A stretch of 29,629 bases of DNA, taken from positions 1-29,629 of the forward strand of contig JAYMGJ010000527.1 in NCBI GenBank assembly GCA_037178675.1, read 5' to 3'. A program made the translations under genes and the position numbers. The DNA comes from Scleroderma bovista. Its lineage: Eukaryota > Basidiomycota > Agaricomycetes > Boletales > Sclerodermataceae. Of the stretch, positions 1-11,878 are shown piece by piece. The notes beneath the pieces were generated by a model. It saw nothing but the letters and a program-made list of their open reading frames with translations, had not been told where the DNA came from and ran no database searches. Each line of letters begins with the position of its first letter. Within the stretch, counting starts at the first letter, position 1.

Positions 1-2784
1 AAACCGTGGGATCATGGCATAGATCTCAGGGATGGTTTTCCACCTAGGAAAGGGCGTTTGATACCCCTTTCTGTGGATGAACAAAAAGAGGTTGAGGATT
101 TCATTGACAATCAGCTTGCAAAAGGGTATATTCGCCCGTCTGTATCCCCTCAGACCTCCCCTGTCTTCTTTGTTCCCAAAAAGGATGGCAAGAAGCGCAT
201 GGTTCAGGACTATCGTTATTTAAATGAATGGACCATTAAGAATAACTATCCACTGCCCTTGATCAGCCAACTTGTTGACAAGTTGAAAGGATGTAAACTC
301 TTCACGAAGATGGATCTTCATTGGGGATATAACAATGTCCGTATCAAGGAAGGAGATGAGTGGAAAGCTGCGTTTGTAACGCACAAAGGGGCTTATGAGC
401 CCATCATTATGTATTTCGGTCTATGTAATTCACCTGCGACATTCCAGAAGATGATGAACGAGATCTTCCACGATATGTCGGATGTCTGTGTGGTGTACAT
501 TGACGACCTAATGATATTTACGAACACGGACGATCAGGAAAAGCATGACAGGATTGTGCTTAAAGTCTTAAAATGTTTACGTGATAATGACCTATTTGTC
601 AAACCAGAGAAGTGTCGCTTCCACGTTACCAAAGTTGACTTCCTCGGAATGATAGTCTCACGTGATGGAATAAAGATGGACCCTGAGAAGGTTAACACTA
701 TTTTGAAGTGGCCAGGGCCAACAAATGTCAAATAGGTCCAAGCATTCTTGGGACTCGGCAACTTCTATAGACAATTTATTAAAGATTATGCAATCATGGC
801 TAGGCCATTAATGGACTTAACATGTAAAGATGTTGTGTTCCACTTCGGTGACAAGGAATGCACTGCGTTTGAAGCCTTGAAGCCTGCTTTCATTCGTGCA
901 CTGGTACTTCAGTACCCCGACCAGGACCACGAATTCCACCTTGAAACTGATGCGTCTGAGTTTGCCATCGGGGGAGTGATATCTGTTAAGTGTGAGGATG
1001 GTGAATTCAGACCAGTAGCGTACATGTTGCACTCTATGACCCTGCCAGAACGCAACTATCCTATTCACGATAAAGAAATGCTGGCCATTATAAAAGCAAC
1101 AGAGGCCTGGCGCCATTATCTCGAGGCCACTCCTTATGCCTTTGAGATCTATATGGACCATCATAACTTAATGTACTTCATGAAGTCACAGAACCTCTCT
1201 AAGCGCCAAGCATGCTGGCAGATGTGGATGATGCGCTTCAACTACTCGTTAAATTATAAAAAGGGAACCCAGATGCACGTTGCGGATCTGCTTAGTAGGC
1301 GATCGGACTATTATGTCTCTAGTTCCGACAACAACAAGGATCAGACCCTGTTAAAGCCTGTATCTATCAAGTCAATCAACATCACTGATCAGACTTACGA
1401 AGAGCACCAGTCGCTAATCACGGACTTTCATGACACACCTGTCGCCGGACATAAGGGTGTCAAAGCTACGTTTAATGCGCTCAGGAAGCACTATACCTGG
1501 AAAGGGATGAAAGAGCAAATTTAGACCTATGTGAAGCACTGTCAAAGGTGCCAACAATCAAAAGTGTCGAATCAAAAGACTTCTGGAAGTCTCCTCCCTC
1601 TCCCTGTCCCAGAAGGACCATGGCTTGATGTCACAATGGATTTTACCGAGATGCCAGAGTCCCTCGGTTATAACTATATTTTAGTAGTTGTTGATCGGTT
1701 CTCCAAAGAAGTGGTCTTTGTGCCATGTACTAAGGAGGAGACCACGCTGTCGACTGCTGAGTTATTTAGAGATCATGTCTGGTGCCAGCATGGACTTCCC
1801 AGCACCATGGTGTCTGACCATGGATCAGTCTTTGCAAGTAACTTCCTGGGGGAGTTGTACAGACTCTTAGGGATAAAGCGCAAGATGTCTACTGCATTCC
1901 ACCCTCAGACTGATGGACAAATGGAGCGGCTGAACCATGAAATCAACCAGTACCTTTGAACTTACGTTAATGACCGACAAAGCGATTGGGCCAGATGGAT
2001 CAAGATTGCCCAGTTTGTCTGGAACAATACGGTCTCGGAGGTTACTACCGATTCTCTGTTTGGAATTACCCGGAGTTATTCCCTGTGAATGGGTGTAGAG
2101 CCAGTGCAGACAGTAGCCCCAGCGGCGAAGGACTTCACTGCCATATTTAACAAAGTCGTTGAATCTTCTGAGAAGGCTAAATGCAACATGAAGCTTCAGG
2201 CGGATAAGCATAGAAATCCCGCCCTGGATTATGCTGTTGGTTAGCAAGTCTGGCTTTCGACGGACAACCTTCGTATGTTAAGTCGCGCTTCTAAGAAGCT
2301 TACAGAAAAGTGGATTGGCCCCTATGAGGTCACTCGAGTAACCCCAAATGCGGTCGAGCTTAAGCTCCCGAAAACTCTTCGGATTCACCTGGTAGTGAAT
2401 GTTTCTCAAGTTAAACCCTATTTAGGCCCACTCCCTGGACAACCCGTTTCCTGGCCTGGTCTGGTACACGTCTCTGAAGAACGCGATGAAGAATATGAAG
2501 TGGACTATATTGTAGCGTCTCGTATTTACAGACGACAGCTCCAGTACTTGGTGCACTGGAAAGGGTACGAGGAACACGAAAGAACGTGGGAACCCTCGTC
2601 AAATTTGAAGAATTCTCCTCTGGTAGTCGAGCATTTTTATAGGGAAATCCCTCCACTCCTCGGAAACTTCGTATGGTGCAGGCGGACTTTGACTTGTTAT
2701 TTACTTGGATTCCCGAGAATCTTACCATATGCGAACCTACCTTTTGCAGTCTGGAATCCTGCACCTAAGGGGGGAGTAGTGTAA
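1..2784 (+). pseudogene. Ty3/gypsy pol (RT-RNase H-integrase-chromodomain), element 1, decayed
   Basis: This is the polyprotein of a chromodomain-type Ty3/gypsy LTR retrotransposon, which would copy its RNA and integrate the cDNA. One frame runs from base 1, so the 5' part lies outside the window. In order it shows reverse transcriptase (motif [16 protein letters not shown] at about 490-507), RNase H (TDASEFAIGG near 945), an HHCC zinc finger (about 1425-1560), the integrase core with D (LDVTMDF), D (MVSDHG) and E (QMERLNHE), and a chromodomain (about 2488-2645, YLVHWKGY). Five in-frame stops interrupt it: TAG 733-735, TAG 1522-1524, TGA 1957-1959, TGA 2086-2088 and TAG 2242-2244. The two TGA codons stand where related elements have Arg (QYL*TYV, SL*MGVEP). 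No frameshift is needed, so decay is by point mutation. The catalytic residues themselves survive. Confidence 0.93.
2767..2779 (+). other. Polypurine tract of gypsy element 1
   Basis: The purine run AAGGGGGGAGTAG lies just before the TGTAACAG that opens the LTR, the expected place for the plus-strand primer. It overlaps the last codons of pol. Confidence 0.75.
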
Positions 2785-3150
2785 CAGTCTAACTTTTTAT
2801 CTTATCTAATCTACGATTAGATGACATCTTATCTTATCATACCATAGTATCTTGTCTAGTGCATCTTATCTATAGACCTGTCTGGACCACAGCCTCGTGC
2901 TGTGCATGCTGTATCCCTCGATGTCATTAGCATAGCCTTACCACAGGATGGCAGCTGTGTTCACTGCCTCGTACAGCATACAGCCTCATGGATAGCCTCG
3001 CACAGGACACGTGTAGTATAGTATATATACTGCTGCAATCCAGCACCCAGAGGCTCTCCATTTGAGCTCTCTTTGGGTCTTTGCTCTAAGACGCTTGGTT
3101 CCTATTCCCTCCTCAGAGTCTTGACGTGTGGTAGTTCTTTGGGTTGTTTG
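2780..3150 (+). repeat. 3' LTR of gypsy element 1
   Basis: The repeat opens with TGTAACAG directly after the polypurine tract. It has a TATA box (TATATATA, 3022-3029) followed by pyrimidine-rich sequence, as in an LTR with U3-R-U5 order. Short internal repeats of the type GCCTCGTGCTG / GCCTCGTACAG lie between 2890 and 3000. The 3' border is not certain: no clear terminal inverted copy of TGTAACA is visible, and recognisable sequence of the next, opposite-strand element begins at about 3158. The LTR may therefore be slightly truncated, or it may have inserted into that element's integrase gene. Confidence 0.6.
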
Positions 3151-3157
3151 CCCTTAG

Positions 3158-3798
3158 GGTTGTCTCAACTACGACCAGGATGGCTGTGAAGCCAGTGGAT
3201 GAAGGGAGTTGCTCGATGAAATCCATAGAGATGGAATTCCAAGGCTTCTCCGGTACAAGGAGCTGTTTCAGCAATCCATAGGGTCTATGGCCCGGTGTCT
3301 TAGCTCTTGTGCAGGAGGTACAGGACCAGACATAATCTTTGATGAAGGTCCGGAGACTGGGCCAAGTATACTCACGCCGGATTAGTTCCAGGGTCCAGTT
3401 TTGCCCAAAGTGGCCAGCTAGGGGGTGGTCATGTCGATACTGGAGGACACGGAGATGGAGATCGTCTGAGTCCGGTACGTAGATATGACCGTCTAGTCGG
3501 AGGAATCCTGTCTCGTCAGCGGACCAGCAAGAGTCCGGAGGGTCTGCAAGGTGGATCTGGGCAATGGGGTCAGAGGGTAGTGTGGAGAGGATGTCGCTAT
3601 GGAGTGTTTCCACATCCATGATTGCGACTGCACGGAGGGCCGGGAACTCTAGATAGGTAGTGCGAAGTGAATTAGTGAGCTGTTCTTGAGTAAACACCGG
3701 CCGGAGATTTTGGGGGTTAACCCGGGCGTAGCCACTATCCCCCTCTTTGGGGTAGACATCCCATTGTCTAGTGAGAGTGTCCGGTGTCACGCACCAAA
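3158..3798 (-). pseudogene. Ty3/gypsy element 2, integrase fragment
   Basis: This fragment matches, residue for residue over long stretches, the linker and integrase start of gypsy element 3 at the other end of the window (for example RVNPQNLRPVF, LRLDGHIYVPDSDD, ELIRREYTWP). It has the HHCC zinc finger (HDHPLAGHFG ... SCTSC) and the first catalytic Asp (SMDFIEQLP). It then stops at AILVVV, so the second Asp and the Glu are missing. It begins abruptly after the end of RNase H. Conserved Arg are replaced, for example GQNWTLEL against GQNRTLEL in element 3. The same element continues at 5688-6850; 1.9 kb of unrelated DNA separates the two parts and the RNase H region is absent. Confidence 0.88.
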
Positions 3799-4928
3799 CG
3801 TGTTTGGTACTGTGGACATGGAGAAAGTTAGCCGATGAAACTAATGCGAAGAACGCACACCCAAGATCTGTTGAAAGATTGTCCCGACTTGAGGGATACA
3901 GACAGCCCTCGCTATCCATATCACGCAAAGTCAAGACTATCCTTATGCGAAGAATGAATACAAGCTTGTCATAGCCATCTATTGCACAAGAATGACTATC
4001 CTGGAGCGAGAGATGAATGCCATCGTCTGGCAGTCATCCCTCGCACAAGAACCGCCAAGAAGCAGAAGAATCCAAGGATTGGTGATCATTTCAGTATGAG
4101 AGAGGAATGCAACCTACTGCAGTCCAACTCCCATACCAGAACAACCAAAGAAGCAGAAGAAACGATAGAGAAACGAAGGAGAAAAGGAAGAATCATTTTT
4201 AGCGCCCAAATGTCAAATTTAGGTGCCCAGTGCCGGCATTCCGATATTTTGAATAGCTCTGCCATTTTTGAAGCTATCAATTATGTGACTATACCATCAT
4301 GGAGCCTAGACCGTGGTCTATCTGCCTGTCAAGTTCCGACGTAAATCTGTTCATTTCCCACGGAGATATTCCACCCGCAATCCAGACACCCGCTTCATCA
4401 CTCACTATGGAGTCCACATTTTCTCTGGAACGTTTCTCCGCTATTGCAGCAGACCTCAACTATGTCCTGCTCTTGGGACAGCCTCTCCCTGAGCTCCTGT
4501 GTACTGTCTGGTACATATCTTCCCAGCCTTCTCCCTCAGTCCCTCTCGTTCTCGGTCAGCGCGTTCTCCTCATCAGTCCTGCGTCGCGCACATACTTTGG
4601 TCATCTCAAGTCTATCGTTAGACTTGAAAATTCATACCTGGTCGTCTCTGTGTCTCCTGAGTCCTCTGCATATGGTCCTTTCATCCCAGAGTCCTGTCAC
4701 ATCCATCTCCCTCTATCATTCATCTCACTTCCCTGGACACGTTGAATCTGCTACTTGCGATTCTCTTCCCTGCTATCCCGCAACAAACACGAATGAAACA
4801 GTGCTCTAGAACCCCTCTTAGGAGCCCTAATAGAGTACAGAACCTTCCCCTTACTGCTCAAGGGAAGACTGCACTTTGGGAGCACCAAATTTCGCGTTTT
4901 TGCTCTACAGAAGCTCAATCCAAGGGAT
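3799..4928. other. Unassigned insert in gypsy element 2, left part
   Basis: This stretch has no resemblance to gypsy pol and no gene I recognise. The longest plus-strand frame is 4299-4745 (148 codons); it has no known motif and I do not claim it as a gene. A short perfect inverted repeat (ACCAAAC-GT-GTTTGGT, about 3792-3807) sits at the left junction. Degenerate direct repeats occupy 3935-4160 and are listed separately. Confidence 0.5.
3935..4160. repeat. Degenerate tandem repeat, unit about 60-75 bp, three copies
   Basis: Copy 1 starts at 3935 (GACTATCCTTATGCGA) and copy 2 at 3994 (GACTATCCTGGAGCGA). Both run into GCACAAGAA about 50 bases later. Copy 2 and a third copy near 4094 share the pattern GAGAG-TGAATGC or GAGAGGAATGC, then CAGTC(C), then CCAAGAAGCAGAAGAA or CCAAAGAAGCAGAAGAA. 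The copies differ at many positions, so the array is old. Confidence 0.6.
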
Positions 4929-5690
4929 TTGTGACACTCTGTGACCAGCTGTGACTCTACTTGTCATTCCAGGCCCCCTGACACTGCTCTTCTGGTCGGA
5001 TCAATTCTTTTATTATCCCTCAGCCACTCCCATCAGTGGCACTGCTTCAGAAGCTCATCTCCAGATCTAAAGTTCAATAAATCATAGGTTGTGCTTCCCT
5101 TCTTTCTGAGTCACACAGAGTCACTCTGGCTCACTCTGACTCACTCTGCTGCGCATTATTCATCCCCTCTTGGCATTACTAATCCCCATTACTCCCCTTA
5201 CCAATCACTTACCAATCATCCTTCAAATCATGCTTATCATGCTGCTTATCAATTCATGACTCATGCCCCTATGATTCATATGCATTATGTCATCGCATAT
5301 GCTCATTTAGCTTCAATCTACTCATCCCATGCTTTCTCCCCCTCTCTTTTGGGCCCCATGCAATGATCTTTCCATATTCTTGGTTATACACCCCTTTTTA
5401 CCTATGTTTTTGCTCTTTCCCTTGGCTCAGCAGCTTGTTCAGGCTCTCCCCATCGATGACTCAGCCTGATTACACTGCTTATCAATCGCTTACCAATTTC
5501 TTACCAATCTCTTACCAAGCACTTAGTCATTTGTGCTTACAGGGCCACAGCCCCTCCTGTATATAAACCAGCAGCCAAAGGCTGCAAGGAAGTGTCTGCT
5601 TCCCCCTCAATAAAGCGACCACATTCACTCTCCCTCACTGTCTATAAGCTCCCTCTCTGTCTTTGGACTTGTAGGTCACCCAGTGCTGTC
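4929..5690 (+). repeat. Probable LTR of an unidentified element
   Basis: The right-hand part looks like the transcribed end of an LTR: TATA box TATATAAA (5560-5567), polyadenylation signal AATAAA (5609-5614), then a pyrimidine-rich tail ending near ...GTGCTGTCA where gypsy element 2 resumes. The candidate left end is TGTGACACTCTG at 4929, preceded by the weak purine run AAGGGATT. The U3-like region holds the repeats TCACTCTG (5110-5150) and CTTACCAATC / CTTACCAATT (5195-5225 and 5480-5520), which contain CCAAT boxes. No second copy is present in the window, so this could be a solo LTR. The left border is a guess. Confidence 0.45.
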
Positions 5691-6850
5691 AAAACCTTTC
5701 GGAGATAGGCGGTAGCCAAGATACTCTACCGAGTCCGAGTGGAACTCACTTTTCCGGTTTGGCGAAGAGGCCATGTAACCAGAGTCAGTGGAGCACTTCT
5801 CAGACGTGCTGCTGGTGGGACTCCATATCCTTGGAGTAGATGAGGATGTCATTGAGGTATACGATGATGCAGACATCCAGCATGTTGGCAAAAATAGTGT
5901 TGACAAAGCGCTGGAAGGCTGCAGGGGCGTTAGTGAGGCCAAAGGGCATTACTAACCACTCATAAGACCCATAGCGCGATAGCATGTATGGAAGGCAGTC
6001 TTCCATTCGTCGCCCGGAGCAATCCAGACTAGATGGTATGCGTGCCAGAGGTTGATCTTCGAGTAGATCTTAGCATGGCTAGGGGAGTCTAGTAGGTCAG
6101 AGATGAGGGGGAGTGGATAGTGATCCTTCTTGGTGATTTTGTTTAGACCTTGGAAGTCAACGCAGAGGTGGAGCGAGCCATCCTTCTTCTTTATGAGGAG
6201 AACCGGAGCAGCGTGGGAGGAGGTGGTAGGACAGATGAAACCTGTATTAAGATTCTTGTTGATGAATGTCCAGAGAGCGGAGAGCTCAACCGGAGACAGT
6301 GAGTAGAGAGTTCCCAGAGGTGGGGAAGTACCTTCTTCAAGGTCGATCTTCAAGTCGTAGTCACGATGTGGGGGAAGTTCAGAGGCCTTTGCCTTGCTGA
6401 ACACATCTGTGTAATCGCGATACTCTGGGGGGACAATGTCCAGGTCTGGTGGAGTAGAGGTGGAGGAAGAACGAGCCTTTGCTGAGTCAGAGGGAAGCAG
6501 CTGAAGTTGGTATTTGGTAGATCCCTCTAATTTGCACGCACGCACAAATGTGGCTGCGTTAATCAGAGAGATGTGTGGAGGGGTGCAAACCGGAGTGTTG
6601 ACAGATGGTGCGAGGCTGGGATCAGATTGGCCGGAGAGGCCGGAGACAGGGTTACCAGACAGAACCGGAGAGGGAGTCGACAGGGGCGCTGGCAAACTTC
6701 CTGCAAGTGTTCAGAATGTTAAACTGCTCAATACCCAGTCAATCGACGGATTGTAGCAGGTGAGCCAGTTATGTCCAAGAACAATTTTGCATTCGGAATC
6801 CAGCGGAGTTAGGTAAAAGGTCATGGGGGTGAGCCCATGCACCTGGGTAG
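5688..6850 (-). pseudogene. Ty3/gypsy element 2, protease end and reverse transcriptase fragment
   Basis: Read on the minus strand, this begins with the end of the retropepsin-like domain ([16 protein letters not shown], about 6775-6720) and continues through a linker (PPEYRDYTDVFSKAKASELPPHR) into reverse transcriptase ([56 protein letters not shown]). A frameshift near 5960 separates the first two parts and another near 5810 the last two. The fragment ends at SPKGF, just before the connection and RNase H. Compared with element 3, conserved Arg are now His, Gln, Trp or Cys at about seven places, for example [11 protein letters not shown] for a family pattern DLRHAYHLVR. The active-site box reads YLND rather than YxDD. 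Confidence 0.9.
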
Positions 6851-7384
6851 GCCATGTTATACAGTCAGCGGACAATGACAATTGGCCGTGCTACATGGGC
6901 TGGCGGAAGTGAGGCTTATGACTAGAGCTTTGCCATATCACAGGGGTCAGCCCCTGGCAGCATTGTCACCAAGTGACAACGGTGGGCCCGTGGCTCTGTT
7001 GTCATCGCGGGGTAGGGTGAAAGTCTTAAGCCGGACAAATGGGTGTCATCATGAAAATACTTGGGCTGAGAGGAGTAGCATACCAATAGAATAAGTGAGC
7101 CAGTACGCAATGGAGGCAGTGTGGTGGAAATCTGACAGCAGCAATAACACCATAGTGAGCCGGTCAATCAGCATTGTGGCATGGTCAACAGTGCAGCAAA
7201 GTCAACACTCCGGCATGTTCAATGAGATGTTGTGCTGCTGATATCCAGTGCCGCTGATATGTGGTGCTGGGTGTTATGTGTTGGCTGCATCTATTGCTGC
7301 ATCAATTTAGTGCCGATGGTTCCTCGTGCTGGATCTTGGCCTAACGGTAGTTAGTTAACACTATATGCACGGCGATACATCTAT
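6851..7384. other. Non-coding, with short imperfect repeats
   Basis: I see no gene. Imperfect 16-17-bp repeats occur near 7230-7290 (GTGCTGCTGATATCCA, GTGCCGCTGATATGTG, GTGCTGGGTGTTATGTG). Scattered GTGAGCC words (about 7093 and 7156) recall the satellite at 16.9-18.2 kb, but too weakly to call. Confidence 0.4.
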
Positions 7385-8100
7385 ATAGAGGGCATAGTAT
7401 CTAGGGCCTGATGGGTATACAGGGAGATCAACTTTGTGGCCCAACACACTCAATGGGACACCTATCCACATGCCTTCCCAACTATATAGTTGTACCCGCA
7501 TTAAGGGCTTGTTTAATCCTGTGGGACACCCCATTCATGGCTTGTCACTTTAAAATGTACTTGCAAGGTTTGCCTACATAGCTAGATAACACCTCTGCTA
7601 GGGCCTGCCAATGCTATGGGATACCATGGCCATTGCCTGTCAGACTGAACACATATGCTGGGCACACTGACTATAAATGACAATGTCTCCAGGGCTTGCC
7701 CAGAGTTATGGGACACCACACCTGTGGCTAGCACCCCTTAAAGGTACAGTCTCCGCACAGCCCATTGGAATGCAAGGGACAATAGTTCCGTGGCCCTTTG
7801 GTAAGAAAGGGACTCTGTTGTTACAGCCTGATCAAAGCCCGAAACACACTATTCCTCTGGCCTGCCAACAGAAATGGCAAACCATATTTAGGGCCTGATG
7901 CAAAGCACGGGACACTGGCACTGCAGCCCTCCTACTCACTCCTATTTGTTGGGCTCTATAATAGAATAGAGAACACTATATCCAGGGCCTCCTGCTCTTA
8001 TAGAGGATACAGCACCTGGGGCTGTTATGTAATCATGGGACACCATCATATGGGGCTTGACACATTGTGTGACACCACTTTAGCGGCGTGCCTTGGGAAC
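7385..8100. repeat. Degenerate minisatellite (AGGGCYTG...GGGACACC type)
   Basis: A diverged unit recurs at irregular spacing. It starts AGGGCCTG or AGGGCTTG and reaches GGGACACC or GGGATACC 10-15 bases later, followed by a CTGTGGCT-like word. Clear copies start near 7505, 7589, 7691, 7889 and 7983; partial ones lie near 7402, 7451, 7757 and 8035. Open frames here, such as 7677-7898 plus, have no recognisable protein and are a by-product of the repeats. Confidence 0.6.
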
Positions 8101-8330
8101 TGCAGGAGGCAGGGCCTACTCTGCTACTTCTAGCCCCTTGGCCGCAATTCCATGGCTACCCTGTTGCTTTGGCCACCATGGTGCTAACAGTCCTTCAGCA
8201 GCAGCGGCTATCCCTGGTTCTCTGGCCGCATTGCCGTGGCATACCTTTCTTTTGCCATGATACCACAGCTGTACTTGTCATAGTGGCGGCCACCACTGCC
8301 ACCCGGCCATGATTGGTTACAGCCATCACA
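8101..8330. repeat. Degenerate TTGGCCGC/TTGGCCAC repeat
   Basis: Words of the form (T/C)TGGCCGCA--CCATGGC or TTGGCCACCATGGTGC recur at about 8139, 8169 and 8222, and looser relatives reach the TGCCACCCGGCC at 8300. This looks like a second, even more diverged array next to the previous one. Confidence 0.4.
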
Positions 8331-9689
<1,359 letters not shown>

Positions 9690-11502
9690 TCATACGCCAA
9701 AACGAAAGGGGAGACCCACTGAATCCACGGAAAAGACAGTAGTCTTCTAGAATGTCGAGTATGCGGCTCATCTGCGAGAAGATGAGAACATGTGAACCCT
9801 TGGCCTTCATCGACTCCAGGAGCTTATCCAGAATGATCATCTTTCCACAGTTGTCGATCAGGTGCTCATCTGTCGTGTAAGGGGGGCCGGGTTCCTATAT
9901 ACAACGGCAAGGAGGGGTAGGGAATGAGGAGGTAGCATGGATAAGACACTGCGTGTCGTGCCACAAGAAGGAAACTACTCACAGCGCCATCAAATAGATA
10001 TGGATGACATGTCACTTTGTGAAGCTTGCAATGGGCATGTCAGAGACAGCGGGATAATGTTTCGGATTCCCTACCTGCATGACCATGTTCATTAAACAGG
10101 TCTTGCCTTCTTTCTTCCCCGTCAGGCCTGCAGGGCAGTGTTCTATTCAGAAACGGAACCAAGGGGAAATAATATGAGCCATACCATTGACAGCATCAAT
10201 GTCCTTTTTGAGGACTGAGCGATACCACTTGCGCTGCATTTTGGTCATGCCAACATAAATGTTGATCTCTTTCTCTAAAGAACGATTGACAGTCGTTCCA
10301 TCCACCATAAAACTACTTACTCGGCAAAAGATTCTTCTCGATGTCAGACTTGACTCGATGAAGGAGGAAAGGCCGCAAGATTTTGTGTAATGCTTCCATG
10401 ACTTTCTTGCTCTTCGCCTCCTCATCGCCAGCACCGCTGTCATCCTTGTGAAGGAACACATCTAGATCTGCATAGTCCGAGAAAATCTCGGGGCAGATAA
10501 AATTCAGCAGCGCAAACAACTCCTTCAAGCTGTTTTGCAGCGGAGTGCCCGTGATCAACAACCGGCCACGGGACATGAATGAGCGAACAATTTGCGCAAG
10601 AATGGAGTCTACGTTCTCGATGCAGTGTGCCTCATCAATGACGATGTATTCTAATGAGAACTTTTTGAGGGCAGACTTTTCAATGAGACAGATCTCATAA
10701 GAGGTAACACAGATGTCAAAGTCTTGTGGAATAAGTCGATCTGCAATGATTTCAGCACGCTCCTCTTTCATGCCTGTTAATACAACAACATTAATGTCCG
10801 GGGTCCAACGGTCAAACTCGCGAGCCCAGCTCTGGAGGGTGGATTTGGGCACAACAATGAGATGAGGACCGGGTGTCGAGCGATAGTGCCTCAGATACCC
10901 AAGAAAGGAGATCGTCTGGAGCGTTTTTCCGAGACCCTGCGGAAGATTTCAATTACCACAGCCCGGTATCGCCGCAACCGCATACCATTTCGTCAGCAAG
11001 GATGCCGTTCAAACCGTTGTGATGCAGTGAAACCATCCAGTTCAAACCCTGTAATTGGTAGGGTCGCATTTTTCCAATGATGTCTAGCAGAGCTATTAGC
11101 AGAGGGGTGTCGCGTGACACAGGATGACGTACAACTGGGCGACTCCTCGAAAACGTATGGCTGGTCATCTCCATCGGCAGCAAGTTCGCCATCCTTGAGC
11201 ATCTCCTCGTCCTCCTCTTTTTCTGATTTTCTGTGACGAGCATTCTGATCGCTAACAGTATTTTAAGGACAAGGTGGTTAGCCTGAAATACAGATACCTA
11301 CATCGGCTTTTTCTGAGCCCTGCCCTTTTGCTTGGGCTGAGCATCTAAGAGTGCAGCATACTGTGGATCGCGGGCTTTCTGCAAAATTTGAGTGAGCAAA
11401 TGATGGTGGGGAGGGAAATGGTCTGACCTTCAGATCGACAAAGTGCTTGAAGAGCTTGGTTTGACCAAGGAGATAAGAGTAGCGCTTCACAGCGTCTGAA
11501 AT

Positions 11503-11551
11503 CTACACAAGCCTTAGGTGAGCTACAAAAGGGCACCATGACGGAACATGC
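11503..11551 (-). other. GC-AG intron in the ISWI-like gene
   Basis: The reading frame requires joining KAK to ISDAVKRY. The only donor that fits is AAG followed by GCATGT, a known minor class that keeps an otherwise good U1 match. The acceptor is TGTGTAG. Length 49 bp, like the other introns of the gene. Confidence 0.7.
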
Positions 11552-11878
11552 CTTGGCTTTGTCCATCTCCTGCCTCTTTGCATGCAGCTGACTCTCGTCT
11601 GCTTTACGTTTTTGTTTTTTCTCGAGTCGTTGTGCCATTTGTTGCATCTTGACCGATTTTGATGGGGAAGAAGTGCTGGCGGAAGGCCCCTCAGGGGGTT
11701 GTTATACATAGTACATGGTTAAAATGGAACGAACATACCTCGTCCTCATGATCGCTCTGCAGTTCGTCCTCCTCCACGCTCGCGCCCCCATCTATGTATT
11801 CGCTCTCTCCGTCATCCGCGCCCTCGCTTTCCTACCAAACCATGATCACGGGCGTGTGTGAGCAGTGTATATGCCTGA

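Noticed and set aside
4299..4809. Two overlapping plus-strand frames of 148 and 121 codons
   Set aside because: Ser/Leu/Pro-rich low-information sequence from a pyrimidine-rich stretch; no family resemblance and no supporting context.
3785..5691. A single giant LTR running from TGTCACGCACC to ...GCTGTCA
   Set aside because: The ends are not convincing inverted copies, and the left half lacks LTR features. The LTR-like signals are all in the right 760 bp.
6820..7170. Satellite A copies beside gypsy element 2 (GTGAGCCCATG, GTGAGCCAGT, GTGAGCCGGT)
   Set aside because: Only a 7-base word is shared, and the first occurrence lies inside the protease coding sequence of the gypsy element.
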